Positions 1-8,883 are shown, numbered from the stretch's first letter. The stretch is 64,000 nucleotides of DNA from Chitinophaga rhizophila (GCF_019492185.1 NZ_JAICCF010000003.1:620001-684000), one strand, 5' to 3'. Notes: generated from the letters alone by a model not told the origin. A program made the numbers and translations.

Positions 1-40
1 AACGAACGGGTGATGCAACACTGTTATAAACCATCCTGAT

Positions 41-1399
41 ATGCAACTCATCAGAAAGTACAATACCGCCGCTCCCCGTTACACCAGTTATCCTACGGTG
101 CCTTATTGGGATGAATCGACTTTCAATATTGATACCTGGAAGCAGACTTTACTGCAATCATTCCGTGTCTCCAATGAAAAAGAAGGCATCAGTATTTACA
201 TTCACCTGCCATATTGTGAACAGTTGTGTACATATTGTGGCTGCAACAAGCACATAACTGTTAATCATGCTGTAGAAGCGCCCTATATACAATCACTGCT
301 GAACGAGTGGGAGCTGTATGTACGGTTGTTTAAAGACAGGCCACGTATCAGGGAAATACATCTCGGCGGAGGTACGCCTACTTTTTTCAGTCCCGAAAGC
401 CTGCATCAGTTGTTGTCACGTCTTTACCTGGATGCTGACCTGTTACCAGATGCTACACTGAGTTTTGAAGGGCATCCGAATAATACGACCACAGCACATA
501 TGCTGACGCTCTATAACCTGGGCTTCCGGCGTATGAGTTTGGGCATCCAGGATTTTGACATCAGGGTGCAGGATATTATCAATCGCATACAGCCTTACGA
601 GACGGTAGAGCGGGTAACAGCTGCCGCAAGGGAGATTGGTTATACTTCCATCAATTATGATCTGGTATACGGATTGCCATTACAGACCATCCAAAGTGTC
701 AGAGACACTATCAGCAAAGTCATGCAGCTGAAGCCAGACAGGATATCTTTCTACAGTTATGCGCATGTGCCCTGGGTAAAAGGTGTCGGACAAAGGCGAT
801 ATTCAGAAGAAGATCTGCCTAAGGACGAAGAGAAACGGGCGCTGTATGAGCTGGGTAAAACGATGTTTGCAGAAAATGGCTATACAGAAATTGGTATGGA
901 CCATTTTGCATTACCACATGACAGTCTGTTTCATTCCTTCCGGGAAGGATCGCTGCACAGAAACTTTATGGGTTATACCGATCATCATACCTCCGTGATG
1001 ATAGGACTTGGAGCGTCTTCTATAGGAGACAGCTGGTATGCTTATGCACAGAATGAAAAACGTATTGCAGTATGGCAGCAACTGGTAAACAATGGCGAGT
1101 TTCCTGTAGTACGCGGGCATATTCTTGACAGGGAAGACCTACAATTACGCCGTCATATCCATCAGCTGATGTGTGGTTTTAGTACCAGCTGGAATGATGA
1201 AACTGATAAGGACAACGTCATTGCTGATTGTCTTGAAAGGCTTGGAGAGCTTGAAAAAGACGGACTGGTAGATATACAGTCCGGTAGCGTATCAGTTACT
1301 GAAAGAGGACGGCCTTTCATCCGTAATATCTGTATGGCTTTTGACGCCCGCTTGTGGAAAAAGCTGCCGCAATCTCAACTGTTCAGTAGTGCGATATGA
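41..1399 (+). CDS. hemN: Oxygen-independent coproporphyrinogen III oxidase (radical SAM)
   Basis: Anaerobic heme-pathway enzyme converting coproporphyrinogen III to protoporphyrinogen IX with S-adenosylmethionine in the cytoplasm. At 452 residues it has normal HemN length. Seen directly: the N-terminal RKYNxxAPRYTSYPT signature, then the radical-SAM cysteines C59, C63 and C66 in the HemN-specific CxxLCxYCxCNK arrangement, the GGGTPT SAM-binding motif near residue 110, and the C-terminal HemN domain. The YTSYP start and the extra CxC separate true HemN from HemW-type relatives. A hairpin with a T-run follows the stop, so it looks like a single transcription unit here; what lies upstream of the window is not visible. 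Confidence 0.95.
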   Translation: MQLIRKYNTAAPRYTSYPTVPYWDESTFNIDTWKQTLLQSFRVSNEKEGISIYIHLPYCEQLCTYCGCNKHITVNHAVEAPYIQSLLNEWELYVRLFKDRPRIREIHLGGGTPTFFSPESLHQLLSRLYLDADLLPDATLSFEGHPNNTTTAHMLTLYNLGFRRMSLGIQDFDIRVQDIINRIQPYETVERVTAAAREIGYTSINYDLVYGLPLQTIQSVRDTISKVMQLKPDRISFYSYAHVPWVKGVGQRRYSEEDLPKDEEKRALYELGKTMFAENGYTEIGMDHFALPHDSLFHSFREGSLHRNFMGYTDHHTSVMIGLGASSIGDSWYAYAQNEKRIAVWQQLVNNGEFPVVRGHILDREDLQLRRHIHQLMCGFSTSWNDETDKDNVIADCLERLGELEKDGLVDIQSGSVSVTERGRPFIRNICMAFDARLWKKLPQSQLFSSAI

Positions 1400-1438
1400 T
1401 ACTTCTTCCTCTTATTCACTTCATTTTTATCACTTTAT

Positions 1439-1478
1439 AAGCAACCGATTACTGTTGCCGAAATACGGTTGCTTTTTT
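1439..1478 (+). terminator. Rho-independent terminator of hemN
   Basis: AAGCAACCG (1439-1447) pairs with CGGTTGCTT (1466-1474) and is followed by a run of T on the plus strand, about 40 bp after the hemN stop. Confidence 0.75.
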
Positions 1479-1614
1479 CCAAAAAATGGAAATTCCAAAG
1501 ACAGCAGTTATACAGTATTTGAAGCAGGCTGTCTTTGCTTGTGTAACAACAGAAAGCTGTATACATTCAATCGGCGGAAATACTTGTGGAGAGCGGCTTT
1601 TAGTGGGCATTAAA

Positions 1615-1644
1615 AAAGTCTGACCGTGTTTACAATCAGACTTT
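1615..1644 (+). terminator. Hairpin, possible terminator
   Basis: AAAGTCTGA (1615-1623) and TCAGACTTT (1636-1644) form a perfect 9-bp stem followed by CTTGTT. It may be a backup terminator for the hemN side or may end a short untranslated RNA. Confidence 0.5.
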
Positions 1645-1855
1645 CTTGTTATGTGAATGGGTTAGTAAGTACAGGGAACAAAAATTCCCTACACAATATT
1701 AAAAAGAATTTCATCACAAAAGAAAAAAAATACAAACTTTTTTATTCACACCACTAAAAAAAGTGTGGATAACAACAGTTACAAAGAAGCGTTAAAACTT
1801 AGCTTATCATACTTGTCTAAGCAGAACGTGTGAACAATAATATCGGATTCTCTAC

Positions 1856-1863
1856 TACCTTTG
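1856..1863 (+). promoter_or_regulatory. -7 promoter box TACCTTTG for the lpxD-like gene
   Basis: Exact match to the Bacteroidota -7 consensus TAnnTTTG, 21 nt before the ATG at 1885. No clear -33 TTG/TTTG is visible at the usual distance. Confidence 0.7.
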
Positions 1864-1884
1864 CCTCACTAAACAACAGAAAAC

Positions 1885-2832
1885 ATGAAGTTTAACGAAC
1901 CGATCGCGGTAACGGAAATAGCAGCATTCATAGGCGCTACGCTGGAAGGCGATGAGAAACTGATGGCAACCGGTATCAATGAGATCCATAAGGTTGAACC
2001 AGGTGATATCTCATTCGTGGATTTCGAGAAATACTATGATGCCTGTCTGCGTTCTGCGGCGACGATTATCATCATCAATAAAAAAGTTACCTGCCCTCCA
2101 GGGAAAGTGTTACTGATATCAGATGACCCATTCAGCGCTTATGTAAAACTGGTTAAACGTTTCCGTCCATTCCAACCCGCCACCAGTCCCATCAGCGATT
2201 CCGCTGTAATAGGCGAGGGTACTATCATACAGCCGAATGTATTCATCGGCAACAACGTCACAATCGGTACTAACTGCATCATTCATCCGAACGTAACTAT
2301 TTATGACAACTCCATTATTGGCAACAATGTGATCATACATGCAGGTACTGTGATCGGTGCTGATGCATTTTACTTCAAGAAGAGAGCAAACAGGGAAGTG
2401 ATGTATGATAAAATGGAAAGCTGCGGAAGGGTGATCATTGAAGACGATGTAGAGATAGGCGCTGGTTGTGCTATCGACAAAGGGGTAAGTGGCGATACCA
2501 TCATCGGCCGTGGCACAAAATTCGATAACATGATCCACATAGGACATGGTACTGTCATAGGACGTAACTGTCTCTTCGCAGGTCAGGTCGGTGTAGGCGG
2601 TAAAGCACGCATCGAAGACAATGTAATACTCTGGGGCCAGGTTGGCGTATCCAAAGACCTTACTATAGGAAAAGGAGCAGTTGTACTGGCCCAAAGTGGT
2701 GTGCCTTCTTCCCTGGAAGGTGGCAAAACATACTTCGGTTCTCCTGTAGAAGATGCCCGCACTAAAATGAAAGAAATAAACTGGATTAAACGTATTCCGG
2801 AGATCTGGCAGAAGATCACTGCCGGCAATTGA
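1885..2832 (+). CDS. lpxD: LpxD-like UDP-3-O-acylglucosamine N-acyltransferase
   Basis: Left-handed beta-helix acyltransferase of the LpxD family (lipid A pathway; transfers a hydroxyacyl chain from ACP to UDP-acyl-glucosamine, cytoplasmic face). Residues 1-100 form the LpxD nucleotide-binding domain (the EPGDISFVD and VLLISDDPFxAY blocks); from about residue 105 hexapeptide repeats (IGEGTIIQP, IGNNVTIG and so on) run to residue 285. The HIGHG segment near residue 218-222 supplies the general-base His equivalent to E. coli H239. The usual GxDGFGF motif reads GADAFYF, and at 315 residues the protein is shorter than the usual ~340. It stands alone rather than beside lpxC/fabZ/lpxA, so it may be a second paralogue rather than the main LpxD. 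Confidence 0.8.
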   Translation: MKFNEPIAVTEIAAFIGATLEGDEKLMATGINEIHKVEPGDISFVDFEKYYDACLRSAATIIIINKKVTCPPGKVLLISDDPFSAYVKLVKRFRPFQPATSPISDSAVIGEGTIIQPNVFIGNNVTIGTNCIIHPNVTIYDNSIIGNNVIIHAGTVIGADAFYFKKRANREVMYDKMESCGRVIIEDDVEIGAGCAIDKGVSGDTIIGRGTKFDNMIHIGHGTVIGRNCLFAGQVGVGGKARIEDNVILWGQVGVSKDLTIGKGAVVLAQSGVPSSLEGGKTYFGSPVEDARTKMKEINWIKRIPEIWQKITAGN

Positions 2833-2845
2833 TATTTTCCATCAC

Positions 2846-2879
2846 AAAGGCTTCATGCACCCACATGCATGAAGCCTTT
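2846..2879 (+). terminator. Terminator after the lpxD-like gene
   Basis: Perfect 14-bp stem: AAAGGCTTCATGCA (2846-2859) with its complement at 2866-2879 around a 6-nt loop, 13 bp after the stop codon. Confidence 0.85.
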
Positions 2880-2896
2880 CCGTATAAGCAATTCAT

Positions 2897-3571
2897 ATGT
2901 TCCGTTATCTCCCAGCTTTACTGCTTGTTATTGCCTGCCATACTATGGCTTTCTCCCAAAAGGCCTTGTATACCTCCGCTCAGGAGCTACCTGTGAAGAT
3001 CGATGATGGCTGGTTTACTGCAAGAACCATTTCTTTCGGTCCTTACCAGACTTCCTCCCGTAAAAACGGTATAGATGCCGGTACAGACCTTTCTTTCATT
3101 AAGTCGCCCCAGCATCCTTTTAACTTCCGGGTAACTGGCAATAACGCCGACATACTGATACAAGTTATACAGGTCGCTCATATTGGCCTATCCGGGCTTT
3201 CTCTGCCTTCATTTCTTGATAAAATGCCCCCGCCTGCACTATTTACCTATGCTGGTATCAATGCCGGTAAAAACGAGCCGCAGCAGCAATGGCAAATGAT
3301 CCTGAAGGATATGACCTATCTGGAGCTCAATGATAATAAACCGGCAGGTATATTACAGTCTCCGGAAACGGACATCCGTATCACGGCCAATAACCGGTTC
3401 GGGGCCAAAAATTCCTACGAGAATATCTGCTATGAGTTTCATTACCGTAAGGAAGTAGTAGCGGCTGTGGTTACCGGCCAGCAACCACGAGTATGGATGA
3501 GTACGAAAACAGATCATACTCCGCTGCAAGCTATGCTTGCTGCGGCAATAGGTACATTACTGGTAAGATAG
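2897..3571 (+). CDS. Secreted protein of unknown function
   Basis: I do not recognise a family. The 224-residue protein starts with a clear export signal (hydrophobic residues 4-19 ending AFSQ). A lipobox-like VIAC at residues 11-14 is also present, so lipoprotein processing cannot be excluded. The rest is a soluble, mixed beta/alpha sequence without transmembrane segments. It begins 17 bp after a strong terminator and no TAnnTTTG box fits between, so it may depend on read-through. It converges on the epimerase gene with 6 bp between stops. Confidence 0.75.
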   Translation: MFRYLPALLLVIACHTMAFSQKALYTSAQELPVKIDDGWFTARTISFGPYQTSSRKNGIDAGTDLSFIKSPQHPFNFRVTGNNADILIQVIQVAHIGLSGLSLPSFLDKMPPPALFTYAGINAGKNEPQQQWQMILKDMTYLELNDNKPAGILQSPETDIRITANNRFGAKNSYENICYEFHYRKEVVAAVVTGQQPRVWMSTKTDHTPLQAMLAAAIGTLLVR

Positions 3572-3577
3572 CGGTAG

Positions 3578-4561
3578 TTATGACTGTTGTTGCTGTTCCT
3601 GCAGAAAAACCCTGCACATATCAGCAATGGTCTGCTTTAATGGTGTATAGGTAAAATCGGGTAATGTTCTGGTTAGCTTGTCACTGTTATAAAAAACCTG
3701 CATTTGTGCTGTCCTTGCAGTTTCTTTGGTCAGAATACTCTTTTTGCCGGTGAACTTACTCTTCAGTGCTTCCATGCGCCATACAATCTCTGCCATCCAG
3801 GGCTTTACTGCTATATGGGGTGGCTTTTTGCCCAGCTGCCCGGCCATTTCTGTAAACAGGTCGTAGTATTTCCAGTTGTCTGTTGATACCACAAACCGTT
3901 CTCCCTCTATCTCACTTTCCATCAGGCGGTACATCACCTCTGCTACATCCCGCACGTCTGTAAAACCGTTGATACCTTGTGTATAATAGGGAAACTCTTT
4001 CCAGGCATTTTTGATCAGCATCCCTGATCCGTCGTTCCAGTACCCTGCACCAAGGATGATACTCGGATTGACAATAGCAACTTCAAGTCCTTCTGCACGT
4101 CCTCTCCATACTTCCATTTCCGAAAAGTATTTGCTGACTGCATACTTCGAGTTATTCTTACTATCCTGCCACTCACAGGATTCATCGAGTTTCCCGGTTT
4201 TGGACCGTCCCAGGGCTGCAACCGAGCTTACATGCACAAATTTTCTTACGCCCGCATCTATGGCAAGGTTTACCACGTTGGCAGTTCCCTCCACATTTAC
4301 CTTCATCATCGTAGCATGTTCTCCGGGGCGAAAGGATACAACAGCTGCACAGTGATAGACCTTTTCTATCCCTTCCATTGCTTCTTCCAGTGCGACTACA
4401 TCCAGTACATCGCCCTGTATCCATTCAATTTTGTGCTGAATATCTTTTACCTGCTGAGGAATTTCCTTACGGTACAAGGCCCGTACCGGTTGCCCGACAT
4501 TCACCAGTTTCCGTAATAAATGACTGCCTAAAAAGCCTGTTCCTCCCGTTACTAAAATCAT
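3578..4561 (-). CDS. NAD-dependent epimerase/dehydratase (extended SDR)
   Basis: Rossmann-fold extended short-chain dehydrogenase, 327 residues from the chosen start. TGGTGFLGSHLL at the very N terminus is the NAD(P)-binding glycine motif (TGxxGxxG); VYHCAAVV, VHVSSVAALG and the catalytic Tyr-x-x-x-Lys (YAVSK) follow in order. The substrate is unknown; such proteins act on nucleotide sugars, flavonoid-like ketones or 3-beta-hydroxysteroids. The ATG at 4561 is chosen because it places the glycine motif at residue 5 as in homologues; a longer frame from 4621 would overlap the upstream gene by 41 bp. It lies 19 bp downstream of the dehydrogenase gene on the same strand and is probably co-transcribed. 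Confidence 0.85.
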   Translation of the reverse strand: MILVTGGTGFLGSHLLRKLVNVGQPVRALYRKEIPQQVKDIQHKIEWIQGDVLDVVALEEAMEGIEKVYHCAAVVSFRPGEHATMMKVNVEGTANVVNLAIDAGVRKFVHVSSVAALGRSKTGKLDESCEWQDSKNNSKYAVSKYFSEMEVWRGRAEGLEVAIVNPSIILGAGYWNDGSGMLIKNAWKEFPYYTQGINGFTDVRDVAEVMYRLMESEIEGERFVVSTDNWKYYDLFTEMAGQLGKKPPHIAVKPWMAEIVWRMEALKSKFTGKKSILTKETARTAQMQVFYNSDKLTRTLPDFTYTPLKQTIADMCRVFLQEQQQQS

Positions 4562-4580
4562 GAAGTAAGTCCCGTTTGCA

Positions 4581-5441
4581 TCAAAGATAGTTATAAAATC
4601 CCTTCCCGCTTTTCTTTCCAAGTGCCCCTTCTTCTACCTTCGCTATTTGTAAGGGACTGGGCGCAAATCTTGGCGCTCCATTATACGCTTCATACAATGA
4701 ACGTGTCACGGCAAGGTTCACATCATTTCCAATCAGATCCATCAAGGCAAATGGTCCCATGCGGAAGCCTGCACTTTCCAGCAGCCTATCTATCGTTTTA
4801 TAATCTGCCACTCCATCTGCTGCTACCTGCATCGCTTCAAGATAATAGTGCCTGGCTACTCTGTTCACAATGAAGCCTGGCGTATCTTTTACCATCACAG
4901 GCGTTTTGCCCATCCGCTGCGAAAGGGTATAAAGCAACGCTGCTACAGCAGGGTCGGTCTCATTCCCACTCACGATCTCCACCAGCTTCATCAAAGGTGC
5001 AGGATTGAAAAAATGCATCCCTGCTACCCGTTCCGGATGTTGGATGCCGTGTGCAATAAGAGATATGGAAAGAGAAGATGTGTTAGTGGCAAAGATTGTT
5101 TCCTGACCATTCAATTCAGCCAGTTGACTGAATAATGCTGTCTTGACAGCTGGTTTTTCAATAATGGCTTCAATAATGACTGACGCCTGGCAGTCTTCTA
5201 TTTTCTGGGTAAAAGTAATACGCTGCAGTATTGCCTCTTTCTCTGCCGCCGTAAGGCGCTCTTTTTTAACTGCACTTTCCAGTTGCCCGGAGATCTGTTG
5301 CTGCGCTTTTTCCAGCACCGGGGCCTGCAGGTCATACAGTACTGTTTTATAACCCGCTGTTGCCGCTACCTGTGCAATACCTGCACCCATAGTACCTGCG
5401 CCACATACTGCGATTATGCTTATCTGGTCGATAGTTATCAT
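4581..5441 (-). CDS. 3-hydroxyacyl-CoA (3-hydroxybutyryl-CoA) dehydrogenase
   Basis: NAD-dependent oxidation of 3-hydroxyacyl-CoA (fatty acid or butanoate metabolism), cytoplasmic. VCGAGTMGAGIAQ is the NAD-binding motif, ATNTSSLSI and the catalytic MHFFNPAPLMKLVEI block with the active-site His follow, and the C-terminal dimerisation domain ends in GKGFYNYL, typical of 286-residue single-domain enzymes (Hbd/PaaH type). The ATG at 5441 is preferred over a frame opening at 5486, because the extra codons fall inside the pheS terminator hairpin. Its last codons spell TATCTTTG, so the apparent promoter for the epimerase may be fortuitous. Confidence 0.9.
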   Translation of the reverse strand: MITIDQISIIAVCGAGTMGAGIAQVAATAGYKTVLYDLQAPVLEKAQQQISGQLESAVKKERLTAAEKEAILQRITFTQKIEDCQASVIIEAIIEKPAVKTALFSQLAELNGQETIFATNTSSLSISLIAHGIQHPERVAGMHFFNPAPLMKLVEIVSGNETDPAVAALLYTLSQRMGKTPVMVKDTPGFIVNRVARHYYLEAMQVAADGVADYKTIDRLLESAGFRMGPFALMDLIGNDVNLAVTRSLYEAYNGAPRFAPSPLQIAKVEEGALGKKSGKGFYNYL

Positions 5442-5466
5442 AATTGGAATTTGTAGGGGTAAACAA

Positions 5467-5512
5467 CGAAGGAGAAAACGGCGCATCGTTTCAACGCACG
5501 TTTTCTCCTTCG
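5467..5512 (-). terminator. Terminator of pheS
   Basis: Fourteen-base arms, CGAAGGAGAAAACG (5467-5480) and its complement (5499-5512), lie 22 bp after the pheS stop. The hairpin separates pheS from the dehydrogenase gene. The T-run after it is weak. Confidence 0.75.
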
Positions 5513-5534
5513 GAAAAAGTATTTATTATCTGCG

Positions 5535-6563
5535 TCAAAGGGCACCTTCAAACTGCTCCAGGAACCTTGTATCGTTCTCAGAAAACAGTCGGAGGTCTTT
5601 GATCTGATAGTTCAGCATGGTAATACGCTCGATACCCATACCGAAGGCAAAACCGGTATATTTCTCAGGATCAATACCACAGTTCTCAAGTACCTTAGGA
5701 TGTACCATTCCACATCCAAGGATCTCTACCCAGCCGGTATGCTTACACACGTTACATCCTGAACCGCCACATATCTGGCAGGAAATGTCCATTTCGGCGC
5801 TTGGCTCAGTGAACGGGAAATAAGAAGGGCGGAAGCGGATACGTGTATTCTCACCAAACAGTTCTTTTACGAAATGGTAAAGGGTCTGTTTCAGATCGGC
5901 AAATGACACGTTCTCGTCAATGTACAGTCCTTCTACCTGGTGGAAGAAGCAGTGCGCCCTGGCAGAGATAGTTTCATTGCGGTATACACGTCCCGGACAG
6001 ATAATACGGATCGGCAGTTTGCCGGACTCCATCGCTCTTACCTGTACGGAAGAAGTATGGGTACGCAGCAACCAGTCCGGATGCTTGCTGATATAGAAAG
6101 TATCCTGCATGTCGCGGGCAGGATGGTTTTCCGGAAGGTTCAACGCTGTAAAGTTATGCCAGTCGTCTTCTATTTCCGGTCCCTCTGCAATCGCAAAACC
6201 CAGGCGTTCAAATATGCTGATGATTTTATTTCTTACTACGCTGATCGGGTGGCGGGTACCCAGTCTGTGCGGTTCTGCGGGCAGGGTAAGATCGGCATCG
6301 GTGCTGGCAGCAGCGCCGCTGTCTTTGAGATGCTCAAATTGTGCATATCTGTCCTCTGCCAGCTGCTTGAAACCATTCAGTACCTGACCAAATTCCTTTT
6401 TCCGGTCATTAGGCACCTGCTTCATTTCGCCAAACATGGCCTTTACAATTCCCTTAGTTCCGAGAAATTTAATGCGGTATTGTTCAAGATCCGCAGCTGT
6501 GGCTGGTTCAAAAGCCAGAATTTCCTGTTTGTAGGCAGCTATTTGCTGTTCTATCTGCTCCAT
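5535..6563 (-). CDS. pheS: Phenylalanyl-tRNA synthetase alpha subunit
   Basis: Alpha subunit of the alpha2-beta2 PheRS, charging tRNA-Phe. The 342-residue protein has the N-terminal coiled-coil arm, then the class II catalytic core: the GTRHPISVVRNKI segment, motif 2 with PGRVYRNETISARAHCFFHQVEGL, the insertion with two CxxC pairs (SCQICGGSGCNVC, probably zinc-binding), and motif 3 GFAFGMGIERITML. The ATG at 6563 is chosen; the longer frame would need a TTG. pheT is not adjacent, as is common in Bacteroidota. An exact -7 box sits only 6 nt before the start, so a near-leaderless mRNA is likely in addition to read-through from the response regulator gene 16 bp upstream. Confidence 0.97.
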   Translation of the reverse strand: MEQIEQQIAAYKQEILAFEPATAADLEQYRIKFLGTKGIVKAMFGEMKQVPNDRKKEFGQVLNGFKQLAEDRYAQFEHLKDSGAAASTDADLTLPAEPHRLGTRHPISVVRNKIISIFERLGFAIAEGPEIEDDWHNFTALNLPENHPARDMQDTFYISKHPDWLLRTHTSSVQVRAMESGKLPIRIICPGRVYRNETISARAHCFFHQVEGLYIDENVSFADLKQTLYHFVKELFGENTRIRFRPSYFPFTEPSAEMDISCQICGGSGCNVCKHTGWVEILGCGMVHPKVLENCGIDPEKYTGFAFGMGIERITMLNYQIKDLRLFSENDTRFLEQFEGAL

Positions 6564-6569
6564 AGGTCG

Positions 6570-6577
6570 CAAATATA
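6570..6577 (-). promoter_or_regulatory. -7 promoter box TATATTTG immediately before pheS
   Basis: Exact TAnnTTTG on the minus strand, in the 16-bp spacer between the response regulator stop and the pheS ATG. Only 6 nt (CGACCT) separate it from the ATG, implying a leader of about 0-3 nt. Confidence 0.65.
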
Positions 6578-6579
6578 AT

Positions 6580-7269
6580 TCAAAAGATCAGTTTATAACC
6601 AACCCCTCTTATATTCACAATCTGTACCCGCGGATCATCTTTCAGGTACCGCCGCAGCTTCGTAATAAAGACGTCCATACTCCTTGCGTTAAAGAAGCTG
6701 TCATCCCCCCAGAGGTCCAGCAGGACCGTCTTTCTTTCCATCACCTGATTAAGGTTTTCAGACAATCGCCGCAGTATTTCAGCCTCCCGGTGGGAGAGGA
6801 ACTCAGTCGTATTATTACGGGTCAATGTCTGCTTGGTATAGTTGAATACGTACTGCCCTATATGTATCTCATCCTGACTGCCCATGGTTCCTCCACCTGA
6901 CGCCTCCTTGAAGCGTTGTAGCAAAGCCTTTATCCGCACAATCAGCTCATCCATGCTGAACGGCTTCTTCAGGTAGTCATTTCCTCCCAGCTCAAAGCCT
7001 TTTACCACGTCTGTCGTTTGCGATTTTGCTGTCAGAAAGATGATAGGAGTAGTTTTATCCTGCTTCCTGATCTCCGTCGTTACTGTAAAACCGTCCATGT
7101 TTGGCATCATAATATCCAGCACCACTACGTCTGGCTTATGCTCCTGGTATAAACGAAGTCCCTCTTTGCCATCTGCCGCATATAACATTTCAAAACCTCT
7201 CATTTCCAGGCTGTCCTTCACGATCTGCCCAAGCTGCCATTCGTCTTCAATCAGTAATACTTTCGACAT
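6580..7269 (-). CDS. OmpR/PhoB-family response regulator
   Basis: Cytoplasmic transcription factor, 229 residues. The receiver domain (residues 3-118) has the acidic pair E8-D9, the phospho-acceptor D52 in VVVLDIMMPNMDG, the Thr of FLTAK and the KKPF lysine. The C-terminal winged helix (about 130-229) ends with the usual TKLRRYLKDDPRVQIVNIRGVGYKL pattern. The gene starts 11 bp after the sensor kinase gene, its evident partner. Targets are unknown; the pair faces the GLPGLI/receptor genes divergently. Confidence 0.95.
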   Translation of the reverse strand: MSKVLLIEDEWQLGQIVKDSLEMRGFEMLYAADGKEGLRLYQEHKPDVVVLDIMMPNMDGFTVTTEIRKQDKTTPIIFLTAKSQTTDVVKGFELGGNDYLKKPFSMDELIVRIKALLQRFKEASGGGTMGSQDEIHIGQYVFNYTKQTLTRNNTTEFLSHREAEILRRLSENLNQVMERKTVLLDLWGDDSFFNARSMDVFITKLRRYLKDDPRVQIVNIRGVGYKLIF

Positions 7270-7280
7270 ATTTGTACGTA

Positions 7281-8711
7281 TTAAACCAGTATTTGTATAG
7301 TAAATTCACTTCCTTTTTCAGGTTCACTATTTAAAGTAATGGTCCCGCCATGTAGCTCCACCACCTTTTTCACATAGCTAAGTCCCAGTCCGAACCCTTT
7401 TACATTATGCAGGTTACCCGTAGGCACCCTGAAAAAGGTATCGAAGATGTTCTGCTGATAAACCCTGGGAATACCTATCCCGTTATCTTTCACCCTGATC
7501 ACCAACCGGCTTCCCTCCAGTGCTGTCCGGATATACACATTTGGCTGCTCCCCGGAATATTTAATCGCATTATCCACCAGGTTACTCACTGCATTGCTCA
7601 GGTGTGTTCTGTCCACATTCACCTGTTGATCTCCTACCAGGTTATCAAACCTGAACTGTACCGGACGTCCTGACTTCAGCTGGTGATTAGTGATAATACT
7701 ATCCATCATCTCGCTCAGATCTGTCGGTTCTCTGAACAGCTCTATTTCCTCTTTCTCTTCCGCTGCAATATGCAGCACTTTTTCGACCAGATCAGATAAA
7801 CGCTGCAGTTCCTGCTTGGAAATATCAAGGTAAGTCTGCGTTTTACGCTGATCATTCAGTGCATTAAAATTCTGCATAGCTTCCACGGCAGCATATACTG
7901 TAGCAATAGGCGTTTTCAGCTCATGCGTCATGTTATTGATGAAATCATTCTTCACTTCTGACAAACGCTTCTGCTTCAGAATAGTACGCAACATGTACAT
8001 AAAGCAGACGGTTGTCAGTACCAGCAATACCAGAGACCCCATCAATGTCCACATCATTCTGGTCAGAATATACTGCAGGGGCGACTGAAATTTTGCCTGT
8101 ACAAAGAGGCTGCTCGCCGGATTGAAAGGTATTTTGGATGTTTGCAACGGCGGCCTTTTCCTGAGACTATCCCTGAATCCTTCCCTTGAATATCCATTGA
8201 AGTCCATGTGGAACGTATCCAGTACATAGTCCGTCATAATCTGGCGGGAATGCAGTTCTGCATTGAACAACGAATCCAGCTTCACGAGCTTAAGACTATC
8301 GTCAGTCAGGTTGTTCATCAGTATCAGATCCGATATCTGCCGGGCCAATGTATCAGCATATTCCCTTCTGGAAGAGTCATTCCCCTGCCGAAATTCCCGC
8401 CGGCGTTTACCCATTTCTGTTGTCGTATCGCGGCGGCCATTATATATCCTGATCAGGGCTTCGCCGCGGGGCGGCAGGTCACGTGGCGTCATCCTGAATG
8501 AATCCCGATCCCGGCCATAGTTTCTGAAATAGCGGCGTGCATCAGCAAACTGCTTGTTGAAGACTGCTGTACGCAGTGATTCATTGATGTCTTTATTAAA
8601 CTGATCCAGTTGTATATGATAGGAATTGTAGAGCCAGTATCCCTGAAAAAGGAAGATGCCCACTATGCATACACACATTAGTATCAAAATGTTACGGATC
8701 CGCTGACGCAT
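7281..8711 (-). CDS. Membrane sensor histidine kinase
   Basis: Two-component sensor, 476 residues. TM1 at about residues 8-30, a periplasmic domain of about 190 residues rich in Arg and Asp, TM2 at about 222-245, then HisKA with the phospho-acceptor His at about 263 in MTHELKTP, and an HATPase domain with N box (NAVSNLVDNAIKYS), G1 (VKDNGIGIP) and G2 (GFGLGLSYV). No HAMP domain is evident, which is usual for this Bacteroidota kinase subgroup. The start is the ATG at 8711; the alternative is a TTG 9 bp upstream. It is the first gene of a kinase-regulator operon that reads on to pheS. Confidence 0.93.
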   Translation of the reverse strand: MRQRIRNILILMCVCIVGIFLFQGYWLYNSYHIQLDQFNKDINESLRTAVFNKQFADARRYFRNYGRDRDSFRMTPRDLPPRGEALIRIYNGRRDTTTEMGKRRREFRQGNDSSRREYADTLARQISDLILMNNLTDDSLKLVKLDSLFNAELHSRQIMTDYVLDTFHMDFNGYSREGFRDSLRKRPPLQTSKIPFNPASSLFVQAKFQSPLQYILTRMMWTLMGSLVLLVLTTVCFMYMLRTILKQKRLSEVKNDFINNMTHELKTPIATVYAAVEAMQNFNALNDQRKTQTYLDISKQELQRLSDLVEKVLHIAAEEKEEIELFREPTDLSEMMDSIITNHQLKSGRPVQFRFDNLVGDQQVNVDRTHLSNAVSNLVDNAIKYSGEQPNVYIRTALEGSRLVIRVKDNGIGIPRVYQQNIFDTFFRVPTGNLHNVKGFGLGLSYVKKVVELHGGTITLNSEPEKGSEFTIQILV

Positions 8712-8855
8712 AACTACCAATTTTCACTTTTAAGATGAGTCCCCCGCAAGGGCGTATGGTGCAAAACTATTGGTTCCTGCGCTACCTGCTTTATGTCCTT
8801 AACAATAATTAACAGTAAATAAAGCTATTTAACCAATAAATGAAAACCGAATAAT

Positions 8856-8863
8856 GACTTTTG
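8856..8863 (+). promoter_or_regulatory. Probable -7 box GACTTTTG for the GLPGLI gene
   Basis: One mismatch to TAnnTTTG, 20 nt before the ATG at 8884, the same spacing as other promoters in the window. Confidence 0.45.
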
Positions 8864-8883
8864 TACCAGCAAAATCAGCGCAT

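Larger units (their letters stand above)
1400..1884. other. Intergenic region between hemN and lpxD-like gene
   Basis: No convincing gene in 485 bp. Besides the hemN terminator it holds a second hairpin (AAAGACAGC 1497-1505 with GCTGTCTTT 1528-1536), a third hairpin (1615-1644) and the -7 promoter box of the next gene. The 1341-1613 reading frame on the plus strand crosses two hairpins and has no recognisable protein features, so I do not call it. Confidence 0.6.

Noticed and set aside
1341-1613. Plus-strand frame of 90 codons across the hemN stop
   Set aside because: Overlaps the end of hemN and two hairpins; sequence is low in structure and has no promoter.
2119-2694. Minus-strand frame of 191 codons
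   Set aside because: It lies wholly inside the LpxD-like gene on the other strand; composition is the antisense of hexapeptide repeats and no family features are present.
4582-4589. TATCTTTG as the promoter of the epimerase gene
   Set aside because: It is made by the conserved final codons (Asn-Tyr-Leu-stop) of the upstream dehydrogenase, so the match may be fortuitous; co-transcription explains the gene equally well.
5940-6578. Plus-strand frame of 212 codons opposite pheS
   Set aside because: Antisense of pheS; no homology features.
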